A stretch of DNA of 42,289 nucleotides, taken from positions 1 through 42,289 of the forward strand of contig JACKFC010000036.1 of NCBI GenBank assembly GCA_020632665.1. The letters are read 5' to 3'. The stretch is from Deltaproteobacteria bacterium. GTDB taxonomy: Bacteria > Myxococcota_A > UBA9042. Position numbers and translations under genes: made by a program. The first letter of the stretch is position 1, and the number at the start of each line of letters is the position of its first letter. Below are positions 1 through 8,100 of the stretch, piece after piece. The notes beneath the pieces are model-generated. The model made no database searches, had not been told where the DNA came from, and was given only the letters and a program-made list of their open reading frames with translations.

Positions 1-57
1 TCCGTAGCGCCAGGTCAGCGGCGAGAGGTAGGTCTCGTGGTCGAAGGCGGCGGTCAT
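1..57 (-). CDS. purB: Adenylosuccinate lyase, N-terminal fragment (partial at window edge)
   Basis: Only the first 19 codons lie in the window. The minus strand from 57 reads MTAAFDHETYLSPLTWRYG. The segment YLSPLTWRYG resembles the N-terminal SPL-xRY segment of eukaryotic-type adenylosuccinate lyases. The ATG overlaps the purA stop codon (ATGA at 54-57), as expected of a translationally coupled operon. Adenylosuccinate lyase acts directly after PurA in AMP synthesis and also in the SAICAR step, so the position fits. The call rests on a short match plus context; the rest of the gene is outside the window. Confidence 0.7.
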   Translation of the reverse strand, partial: MTAAFDHETYLSPLTWRYG

Positions 58-1328
58 CGGGGCACCTCGAGGATGGCGTCGCGCTCGGGCCCGACCGAGA
101 CGTGGCTGATCGGCACGCCGGCCATCGCCTCGACCGCGCGGACGTAGGCCTGCGCGGCGGCGGGCAGGGCGTCCCAGGTCCGCACGGCCTTGGTCGGCGC
201 CTGCCAGCCCGGCAGCCATTCGTAGACGGGCTCGGCGCGCCATTGATCGTCGGTGGTGGGCACCCGGTCGATGCGGGCGCCGTCGAGCGAATACGCCTCT
301 GCGACCGCGATCTCGGCGAAGTCATCGAGGACGTCGAGCTTGGTCAGGACCAGGCTGCTCAGGCCGTTGCGGCGGACGGCATAGCGCAACGCCACCGCGT
401 CGAGCCAGCCGCAGCGGCGGGGGCGGCCGGTCGTGGCGCCGAATTCGCCGCCGATGCTGCGCAGCCGCTCGCCCGTCGCGTCGAGCAATTCGGTCGGGAA
501 GGGGCCGCCGCCGACCGAGGTGCTGTACGCCTTGACCACGCCGATCGCCTCGTCGACCGCGCCGGCGCCGAGCCCCGAACCGGCGGGTGCATAGGCCGCG
601 GTCGGGCTGCTGCTGGTGACGAAGGGGTAGATGCCCCACTCCAGGTCGCGCATCACGCCGAGCTGGCCTTCGAGCAAGATGGTCGCGCCGCCGTCCTGCG
701 CCTGCTCCAGGCGCAGCGTGGTGTCGACGATGCGTCCGCCGAGCGCCTCGGCTTCCGCGGCGCAGCGGGCCAACACGGCCTCGACGTCGATCTCCGGCTG
801 GCCGAAGTGGCGCAGCATGATGTCGTGCCAGCGCGCGGCGGCGGTGACCCGCGCGCGCAACAGCTCGGGGCGCAGCAGGTCGCCGGCGCGGATGCCGCGA
901 CGCGCCGCCTTGTCGGTATAGCAGGGGCCGATACCGCGGCGGGTGGTGCCGATCTGGTCCCGCGCGCTGCGGCCGGATTCCTCGATGCCGTCGAGGAGCA
1001 GGTGCCACGGCATCACCAGGTGCGCCCGCTCGTCGATCCAGAGGTTGCCGGTGTCGATGCCCTGCGCCTGCAGCTCGGCGAGCTCGCCCAACAAAGCCTG
1101 CGGATGCACCACGCAACCGGCGCCGATGATGCAGCTCACCTCCGGGCGGAAGATGCCCGAGGGGACCATGTGCAGCTTGAACAGGCCGTGCTCGTTGACG
1201 ACGGTATGGCCGGCGTTGTCGCCACCCTGGAAGCGGACGACGACGTCGGCGCGCCGGGCCAGCCAATCGACGACGCGGCCCTTGCCTTCGTCCCCCCATT
1301 GCGCTCCGACGACGGCGAGGACGGGCAT
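54..1328 (-). CDS. purA: Adenylosuccinate synthetase
   Basis: Cytoplasmic enzyme that makes adenylosuccinate from IMP, aspartate and GTP, the first committed step to AMP. The 424 residues match the usual family length of about 430. The N-terminal P-loop-like GDEGKG (residues 12-17), the QGGDNAGHT segment near residue 35, the GTTRRGIGP segment near residue 128 and the threonine/serine-rich SSSPTAAYAPAG region are all present. The ATG at 1328 follows a TAGGAG ribosome binding site formed partly by the purQ stop codon, so purQ and purA are probably coupled. The stop overlaps the purB start. No anomaly is visible and the gene looks intact. Confidence 0.97.
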   Translation of the reverse strand: MPVLAVVGAQWGDEGKGRVVDWLARRADVVVRFQGGDNAGHTVVNEHGLFKLHMVPSGIFRPEVSCIIGAGCVVHPQALLGELAELQAQGIDTGNLWIDERAHLVMPWHLLLDGIEESGRSARDQIGTTRRGIGPCYTDKAARRGIRAGDLLRPELLRARVTAAARWHDIMLRHFGQPEIDVEAVLARCAAEAEALGGRIVDTTLRLEQAQDGGATILLEGQLGVMRDLEWGIYPFVTSSSPTAAYAPAGSGLGAGAVDEAIGVVKAYSTSVGGGPFPTELLDATGERLRSIGGEFGATTGRPRRCGWLDAVALRYAVRRNGLSSLVLTKLDVLDDFAEIAVAEAYSLDGARIDRVPTTDDQWRAEPVYEWLPGWQAPTKAVRTWDALPAAAQAYVRAVEAMAGVPISHVSVGPERDAILEVPR

Positions 1329-1337
1329 GGTCGGCTC

Positions 1338-2144
1338 CTAGCGTCCGGCCGCGTAGGCGACGCCTGCGGCGAAGAGCGGCAGCCCGAGCCCGGACGGGCC
1401 GCTGCTGTGGCGCGGCCGCTGGCTCGGCACGACGTGGTCTTCCGGGTGCGGCATCAAGCCGAGGACGTTGCCGGCGGCGTTGCAGATGCCGGCGACGTGC
1501 AGCGCCGATCCGTTCGGGTTCTGCGGGTAGGCGGCGTCACCCTCGGGCAGCGCGCCGCCGTCGCGGTCGACGTAGCGCAGCGCGAGCTGGCCGCCGGCGT
1601 CGAGCGCGGCGAGCACGTCCGGATCGGCGACGAAGCGGCCCTCGCCGTGGGCCACCGGGCAGAAGACGCGCTGGCCGCGCAGGCCGCCGAGCCAGGGAGA
1701 GCGGCAGCTCGGGTCGGGCTCGAGCCAGACCCAGCGACACTCGAAGTGGGCCCGCGCGTTGCGGCCCAGGCTCGCGTGCTGCGGCGCGAAGGCCTCCGCG
1801 GCGCCAGCCTCCGGGCCCGGCAGCAGGCCGGATTTGACCAACGCCTGGAAGCCGTTGCAGATGCCGAGCACCGGCTTGCCGGAGACGACGAATTCGGTGA
1901 TCGCGGCCTGCAGTCCGCTGCGCAGCTCCAGCGCCCAGAGCCGACCCGCGCCGAGGTCGTCGCCGTACGAGAAGCCGCCGGGAAGGACCAGCAGCTGCGC
2001 CTCGGCGAGGCGGCCCGGGGTGGCCAGCGCGTCGTGCATCGGCAGGATGGTCGGGGTCGCGCCGGCGAGCCCGAGAGCGAGCGCGACGTCACGGTCGCGA
2101 TTGCTCCCGGTGGCAGTCAGGATCAGCGCTTCGGGTCGCGCCAC
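1338..2144 (-). CDS. purQ: Phosphoribosylformylglycinamidine synthase glutaminase subunit
   Basis: Class I glutamine amidotransferase that supplies ammonia to PurL in de novo purine synthesis. The protein shows LPGGFSYGDDLGAG, the nucleophile elbow GICNGFQAL with its catalytic Cys, and the C-terminal MPHPED supplying catalytic His and Glu. An upstream in-frame GTG at 2168 would add eight residues (MGRGPEAG) with no good ribosome binding site. The GTG at 2144 sits behind GGAAG and starts at ARPEALILTATGSNRD, where family members normally begin, so I prefer it (268 residues). PurS and PurL are not adjacent. Nine bases separate the gene from purA. Confidence 0.93.
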   Translation of the reverse strand: MARPEALILTATGSNRDRDVALALGLAGATPTILPMHDALATPGRLAEAQLLVLPGGFSYGDDLGAGRLWALELRSGLQAAITEFVVSGKPVLGICNGFQALVKSGLLPGPEAGAAEAFAPQHASLGRNARAHFECRWVWLEPDPSCRSPWLGGLRGQRVFCPVAHGEGRFVADPDVLAALDAGGQLALRYVDRDGGALPEGDAAYPQNPNGSALHVAGICNAAGNVLGLMPHPEDHVVPSQRPRHSSGPSGLGLPLFAAGVAYAAGR

Positions 2145-2238
2145 ACCAGCTTCCGGGCCGCGACCCACCCCCCGCGCCGAACTGCGCGAGCTCGGGGTCG
2201 CCGACGGCGCGGACGGTGCCCAGGCGGGGCCGGGGTGG

Positions 2239-3237
2239 TCAAGGTCGGTCTGCGGCGGGGCGGCGGCGGCCGGGTGACGATTCTGTGACGCTCCCCGCGG
2301 GCTTCGCCAAGCCGTCGGAATGCGGGTCGAAATCAGCGCGGATGGCGAAGTGGTCGGAGAGCGGGAGCGTCACCGTGCCGGACGAGCGTGGTTGCAGCCC
2401 GGCGAAGAGGATCCAGTCCAGGGTCCAGCCGAGGACGTGGGTCGTCGTCTCGTCCGGCAGCGCGCTCTGCAGATCGCCGTCGCCCGCCGTCGTCGCGGCC
2501 AGGATCGCCGGCTCCTTGCCCTGCAGCGTGTTGAAGTCCCCGGCGATGACGACCGCCGCGGCGGGGTGGCGGGCGCGAAACGCCGAGGTCGCGTCGAGCA
2601 CGGCGCGGAGCTGCTGCAACCGGGCCGCCGTCGCGCTGCCGTGCGTGGCGCTGTGGTCGAGATGCAGGCTCCAGACCCGCACGATCCCCTCGCCGTCTCC
2701 CGCGCCATCCCAGGCTCCGTGGCGGCCGCGCAGGTCGAGGTCGGCCCAGACGGCGGTCCGCACCATCCCGCCGACCTTCGGCAGAGGCAGCGAGCCGGCG
2801 CGGCGCATCGGCAAGCGGCTGACGATCGCGTTGCCCTCGCCACACGCCCCGGCCTTGAAAGGATCGGCGCGGTGGAAGACGACCGAGGGAGGGGCATCTT
2901 CCCAGAGCGCATCGGCGATCGCGGCGACGTGCGCCTCGCCGTCCTCGCCGCAGAGTTCTTGCAGCGCGAAGACGGCGGCGCCGCGCAGGCCGGGATCTTC
3001 GCGCAGGGCGCGGCGCAGGCGGAGCCGATCGGGGAGCGCGGCACCGATGACGGGCGCATCGGCCAGATCCATCGCGTAGCCGCGGGCGACGTTGTAGCTG
3101 ACGATGCGCAGCGCGCCTTCGACCGGCGCTTGGTCGGTGCAAGCGGCGGCGCTCAGCAGCAGGCCGAGGACGAGCGCAAGTCGGCGCCCGGGCCGGGGCG
3201 TCGAATCACGGCCGAAGCTGGTCCGCGCGCTGCTCAC
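2239..3237 (-). CDS. Endonuclease/exonuclease/phosphatase-family lipoprotein
   Basis: The 332-residue protein has a basic N-terminus, a hydrophobic segment ending LLLSAAAC (lipobox) and then an EEP-fold domain. Visible EEP signatures in order are VSYNVARG, FALQEL (metal-binding Glu), GNAIVSRLP, SLHLDH, AGDFNT (catalytic Asp and Asn), LDWILFAG and the terminal LSDHFAI. It is therefore probably an exported, membrane-anchored metal-dependent phosphodiesterase; whether it cleaves DNA, RNA, phosphoinositide or another substrate cannot be told. The start is GTG at 3237 with no clear ribosome binding site. It is divergent from the gene at 3282 and ends 94 bases before the purQ start, so it could lead the purine operon or be independent. 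Confidence 0.85.
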   Translation of the reverse strand: MSSARTSFGRDSTPRPGRRLALVLGLLLSAAACTDQAPVEGALRIVSYNVARGYAMDLADAPVIGAALPDRLRLRRALREDPGLRGAAVFALQELCGEDGEAHVAAIADALWEDAPPSVVFHRADPFKAGACGEGNAIVSRLPMRRAGSLPLPKVGGMVRTAVWADLDLRGRHGAWDGAGDGEGIVRVWSLHLDHSATHGSATAARLQQLRAVLDATSAFRARHPAAAVVIAGDFNTLQGKEPAILAATTAGDGDLQSALPDETTTHVLGWTLDWILFAGLQPRSSGTVTLPLSDHFAIRADFDPHSDGLAKPAGSVTESSPGRRRPAADRP

Positions 3238-3281
3238 GCTTACACGATAGTCGGCTCGCGCGGGAGCGCTAGGCTGCAGGT

Positions 3282-4205
3282 GTGAGGACCGCTTTCGCCC
3301 GCGCCCGACGCTTCCTCTCGCTGCTCGCGACGATCGTCGTCGTCGTCGTCGTCGTCGTCGTCGGGCCGGCGACGGCGTCGGCGCTCTGGCGAAGCGTCGA
3401 CTTGCTCGACCTGCCGGCGGCGCAATCGCTGCCGCAGGGGACGATCTTCGCTTCGGGGACCAGCGTCGGCTTCGCGCCCGCCGGCCGGCTGCTGCTCGCC
3501 GTCGACCTCGCCGAGTTGGTCGGCCTGAACCGCGCCCTCACCCCCGATCCGAACCTCCGGTTGCGGGTTTCGGTCGCCCGTCAGGGCCACGACGCCGGCG
3601 CAGGAGCCAGCGGCGAGACCGCGCTCGAGCTCGGCGGCTGGTGGCGCACGCCGCTCGCCAGCCGGCGCACCGACCAGCGCGTGGTCTACGCCGACGGCCG
3701 TGGCGCCGGCGTCTACGTCGTCGAGTCGGTCGAGACGCTCGGCAGCCGCTGGGCGCGGATCTGGGAGCCGCGCACCTGGACGCCGACCCTGCCGCGCTTC
3801 GGCGGCGAGACCGTGCGCCGGGTCTACCGCGAACGGAGCGGCTGGCTGCTGCGCCTCGACCTGGTTCAACGGTTGCGGCTGCCCTTGGCCGTCGGCGCCG
3901 GCGAGGCGCCCCGGGCGGTGCAGCTGCACGGCGGAGCATCACTCGGGCTCTCGGCGGTCCATCTGCAGGGCGACGCGGGTTGGGGCGCGCTGCCGGCGTG
4001 GCGCCTCTTCGCCGGGGTCGACATCGACCTCTCGGAGCGCGTGCGCCTGCTCGCCTCGGTTCGCTACGATCCCGACCATTGGAACGCGCTGACCCGCACC
4101 CCGGCGCTCGGCGTCGACACCGGCGTGCAGATCCGGATCTCCGGCAGTTTCGCCCTCCAAGTCCACGCCCAGCCCGGATTCATCGGGGTGGGATGGCAAC
4201 GCTGA
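3282..4205 (+). CDS. Exported outer-membrane-type protein with poly-valine signal peptide
   Basis: I do not recognise a named family. The 307 residues begin at GTG with an Arg-rich n-region, then a signal peptide whose core is Ile followed by nine consecutive Val, ending near PATASA. The mature part alternates short hydrophobic and charged stretches, has many aromatic residues, and closes with FALQVHAQPGFIGVGWQR. This pattern resembles a small beta-barrel or surface protein, possibly outer membrane; that is inference. The last 26 bases overlap the end of the convergent gene at 4180-5157. The nine identical GTC codons are listed separately as a repeat. Confidence 0.7.
   Translation: MRTAFARARRFLSLLATIVVVVVVVVVGPATASALWRSVDLLDLPAAQSLPQGTIFASGTSVGFAPAGRLLLAVDLAELVGLNRALTPDPNLRLRVSVARQGHDAGAGASGETALELGGWWRTPLASRRTDQRVVYADGRGAGVYVVESVETLGSRWARIWEPRTWTPTLPRFGGETVRRVYRERSGWLLRLDLVQRLRLPLAVGAGEAPRAVQLHGGASLGLSAVHLQGDAGWGALPAWRLFAGVDIDLSERVRLLASVRYDPDHWNALTRTPALGVDTGVQIRISGSFALQVHAQPGFIGVGWQR
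3336..3362 (+). repeat. Trinucleotide repeat (GTC)9 in the signal peptide core
   Basis: Nine uninterrupted GTC codons encode nine Val residues in the hydrophobic core of the signal peptide of the 3282-4205 gene. Because the unit is three bases, slippage would lengthen or shorten the core without breaking the frame. Confidence 0.95.
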
Positions 4206-5157
4206 GCGGCTCGACCGTCGTATAGGGCAGGGCGATGTGCTCGGTGGCGAAGCGCATCAGCCGCCGGCCACGCCCCGGGAGTCGGTCGTAGAGCAACTCG
4301 TCGAGCAGCGTTTGCACGTCGAGCGCGACGACCACCGAGAGCTGCCGGAGCGGGTTGGGCTCCAGCACTGGCTTGTAGCCGCGCGTCGCGTAGCCGACGC
4401 CGACCATCAGGTAGCGCAGCGCGTGTAGGGCGGGCGGCGTCTGCCGCGGCGGCGGGACGAAGAACGCGCCCTTGAGCAGCAACTCGAAGCGCATGCCCGA
4501 ATAATCCTCGCCGACATTGGCTTCGTCACCGGTGACGCGCTGCACGTAGGCGTCCGACGGGACGTAGTGCAGCCGCAGATCCAGCGCGTCGTCGAGCGCC
4601 GGCCAGAGCTCGAACGCGGTCGCGACCAGGTTGCCGGTGAGGTTGGCGACCATATCCTCGGGCGAAAAGCCGAATCGCGCGTGCTTGCCGTCTTTCAGCT
4701 CGATCATCAGGTAGGAGAAGAAGGTCAGGCCGTTGGCGAGCAGCAAGCGCGGTACCGGGCGCAACCCCGCAGCTTCCAGCAACTGCGACGTGCCGCGGGT
4801 CAACGCGTAGTTGCCGAGGAAATGCCCGAGTTTGTCGGCTCCGCCGGCGTAGGTGTCGGCACCGAACCAGCCCTCGCGGCGGATCAAGAATTCGTCCGAA
4901 GGCGTCAACTTTCGGTACCAGATCGCCCAGGTCCAGACGGCGAACGCGGCGTGGACGCTGACGGTCGCGAGCGTGATGCCGAGTTGGTTGCGCGTCCAGC
5001 CGGGCCCGTCGTGGTGGCCTGGGGCGGCGTCGTCTGCGGTCTCGGTCGCCGCGCCGGCGAGCGGGACGACCTCCGAGTACGCAGCGGCCGCCGCGGTGGG
5101 GCGTGGTCCGAGGAGCGTCGCCGCGAGCAGCGTGAACGTGGCGCCGCGCCGCGCCAC
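4180..5157 (-). CDS. DUF2279/YfiM-like exported protein
   Basis: With a GTG start at 5157 the product is 325 residues. It begins MARRGATFTLLAATLLG followed by Ala-rich sequence, a probable signal peptide. A second hydrophobic segment (LGITLATVSVHAAFAVWTWAIWY) precedes the region ADKLGHFLGNYALTRG, which looks like the DUF2279 (YfiM-type) core, with FGFSPEDMVANLTG further on. Family function is unknown; members are envelope proteins. Longer in-frame starts exist to 5388 but would run through the end of the lectin gene, so I take the first start after that stop. The upstream gene ends at 5166, so the two are probably co-transcribed. It overlaps the convergent gene by 26 bases. Confidence 0.7.
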   Translation of the reverse strand: MARRGATFTLLAATLLGPRPTAAAAAYSEVVPLAGAATETADDAAPGHHDGPGWTRNQLGITLATVSVHAAFAVWTWAIWYRKLTPSDEFLIRREGWFGADTYAGGADKLGHFLGNYALTRGTSQLLEAAGLRPVPRLLLANGLTFFSYLMIELKDGKHARFGFSPEDMVANLTGNLVATAFELWPALDDALDLRLHYVPSDAYVQRVTGDEANVGEDYSGMRFELLLKGAFFVPPPRQTPPALHALRYLMVGVGYATRGYKPVLEPNPLRQLSVVVALDVQTLLDELLYDRLPGRGRRLMRFATEHIALPYTTVEPLSVAIPPR

Positions 5158-5165
5158 GAGCTGGC

Positions 5166-8100
5166 TCAGAAGGCCTGGAACTGCCACCGCGTCACGTATT
5201 TCGTCCCGTTCGATCCGGCTGAAGAATTGCCTGCCGTGAACCCGGTGTAGATCGGCTTGCCGTTGTCGCCGATGCCGGCCCAGACGTCGACGGTCTCGGC
5301 GACCTTCGGCGTCGACGGCTTCGCCGACCCCTTCGGCGCGGTGTAGATCGAGAGCTTCTTGCCGCCGGCGTCGTAGTCCACCCACCACGTATACGCCGTA
5401 TTGTTCTGGTTGGTGCCCATGACGCTGCCCACATCCTTGACGATCGAGCCGCTCTTGCGGACGTAGAGCGACGGCGGGCCGTACGAGCCTCCGCCTTTGC
5501 CGCCCTCGACCTGCAGCACCAGCGCGGGGTTGAGGTTCTTGGTGCCGCTGTCGCCGTAGCCGCCAGCGGGCTGGCTCGTTCCTGCAGCGACTGATTGGAT
5601 GACGAAGCTATAGCCACGGCAATAGCCCGAGACGTCGTATTGCACTGCGAAGCTCTTGCCCTTGTGCGCGGCGAGCGCGTCGGTGAACCAGAACGAGCCG
5701 TTCTGGTTGTCGCCGCCGGTCACTGGACGCATGTTCACACCTTCGACTGCCGCGACGCCGGTCATCTTGATCTTCGATGTATCGCAGAAGTTCGTATAGT
5801 TCAGTACATAGGTCGGCGCGGACGCACTCGCCAAGGCGGAGAACGTCGCCTTGACCGCGGAGCCATCGATCGTCGCGGTGCCGACGTAGCTGGTGCCGTC
5901 CTTGGTGCCGACGCTGAACTGGTTCCACGTCAGCCCAGCCGCGTCCGTCTTGGTCGTGGCGTTTTGGTATTTGCCGCCGTCGGGCGCATCCCACGTCACG
6001 GTCACGCCACTCAGCGCGATATTGCTGCCGTCGGTCACCTTGACGATGTGGCGGGCGAAGACGTTGGCGCCGAGCTGCGCGGTCTGGCTGTTGCCGCAGG
6101 TCGCGCTGATCTTGTAGGTGATGCCGCAATCCTCGTTGGTGAGGCCATCGCAATCTTCGTCGTCGTTGCCGCAGGGATCGTCCGCAGCAGGGCCAACTTG
6201 GCCGATACAGGACCCAGCCTTGCCGTTGCCGTCGCATTGCGTCGTTCCCGTTTTGCAGTTGCCGACGCCGATGGTCTTCGGGTCGTGGTCGTAGCAGGCG
6301 ACGCTGAAGCCCTGCGGCAGGTTGTTGTAGCTGCAGCCGGTCTTGGCCTCGCCGCCCTCGCCGATGCAGGAGTCGCTGCTGCAGGGGCTGCCGTCGTCGC
6401 AGAGGTCGCTGTTCTTGGTGTGCTGGCAGCCCTGTTGCGGATCGCAGACGTCGACCGTGCAGGACCAGCCGTCGTCACACGTATCGACCGTTCCCGCGGC
6501 GCAGGCGCCGGCCTTGCAGAGGTCCGGCTTGGTGCAGAGCTGACCGTCGTCGCACGGCGTGGTGTTCGGCGCGTTGACGCAGCCGAGCGCCTTGTCGCAG
6601 CTATCGTCGGTGCAGGCGTTGGCGTCCTCACAGACCTTGGCCTTGCCCGGGATGCAGGCGCCGCCGCCGCAGGTGTCGCCCTCGGTGCAGGCGTCGCCGT
6701 CGTCGCAGGCTTTGTTGGTGATCTTGTAGACGCAGCCCTTGCTCTGGTCGCAGCTATCGTCGGTGCACTCGTTGTTGTCGTCGCAGACCTTGCCCTCGAC
6801 GAAGCAGGGCGCGTCCTTGTAGGCCATCCACCAGCGGGTGATGTCCTTGTCGCCGCGCACGCCGGCCGAGGCATTGCCGGCGGTAAAACCGGCGTAGGCG
6901 GCCTTGCCGCTGGCCAACATCCCGGCCCAGACGTCCGCCTTCACCGTCACCTGCGCGACCGCGGGCTTGGCCTCGCCGAGCGGCGTCGAGGATACGGTGA
7001 GCGTGGTCGTCGGCGCGTCGTAGTCGATCCAATAGGTCCGCGGCAGTTGGTTGGTCTTCTCCGGCATGAAGTTGTCGTCCTTCACGAGCTGCACGCCGTC
7101 GACCGAGATCGTCATCGTCGCCGGGCTGATCTGCCCACCGCCCTTGACGCCCTTGGTCTGGATCACCAGCGCTGGCTCGAGCTTGGGCGTGTTGTTGTCG
7201 CCGTAGCCGCCGGCGGTCTGCGTGGTGCCGGTGGTCGCGGCGTGGATCACGAAGGCGTAGCCGGCGCTGAAGCCTGCGACGTCGAACGTGGTCGCGAAGC
7301 TCGCGCCGGGCTTGATCGGCTTGGCGAACCAAGCCGTGCCGTTCTTGCTGTCGAAGTCGGTCACCAGCCGCACCGCGTCCGGGATGAACGCGGCGTCGCC
7401 GGTCAGCACCAACTTGCTGCTATCGCAGAAGTGGACGTAGCTCAGCAGCGCGGGTCCGACCGCCGCGTCGGCCTTGACGACGAAGTCGAAGACGACCTTG
7501 CCGCCCTGCGCGGTCGCGCGGGCCCGGTAGGTTTTGCCGCTGTCGCCGCCGACCGTCAGCGTATTGGTGGACATCCCGAGGCCGTTGGTGACCGTCTGCG
7601 CCTCGGCCACCTTGCCGCCGTCCGGCGCGCTCCACACGACCGTCGCGTTCGGCACGGGGTTGTCGCTCTTGTCGAGGACTTGGACGGTCAGCGTCTCGAA
7701 CGCGGCCGTTCCCGGCGCCGCCGACTGGCCTTCGCCGCAGACGGGCGCGATCTTGGCCGGACCGACGCAGTCCTCGTCGATGGGACCGTCGCAGTCCTGG
7801 TCGCCGCCGCCGCAGTCATCCTTCGCGGCGGGGATGACCTGGCCGACGCATGCGCTGGCGTTGCCCTTGCCGTCACAGGTGCGCTTGCCGGCCTTGCAGA
7901 CGCCGACGCCGCTGGTGCCGACCGCGCCTTCGTAGCAGCCGATCTCGGTGCCTTCGGCCTGGGGCAGGAATTGGCAGCCGGCGGCGAGGTCGCACGAGTC
8001 GACGGTGCACTCCTTGTCGTCGTCGCAGTCGGCGTCGACCTTGCACGGCACGCAGCCCGGCAGCGGCGTATGCGTGCAGCCGGTCTTCGCGTCGCACGCG

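Noticed and set aside
3240..3929. Minus-strand frame with a poly-aspartate run
   Set aside because: The Asp run is the complement of the (GTC)9 repeat in the plus-strand signal peptide; the rest shows no protein features.
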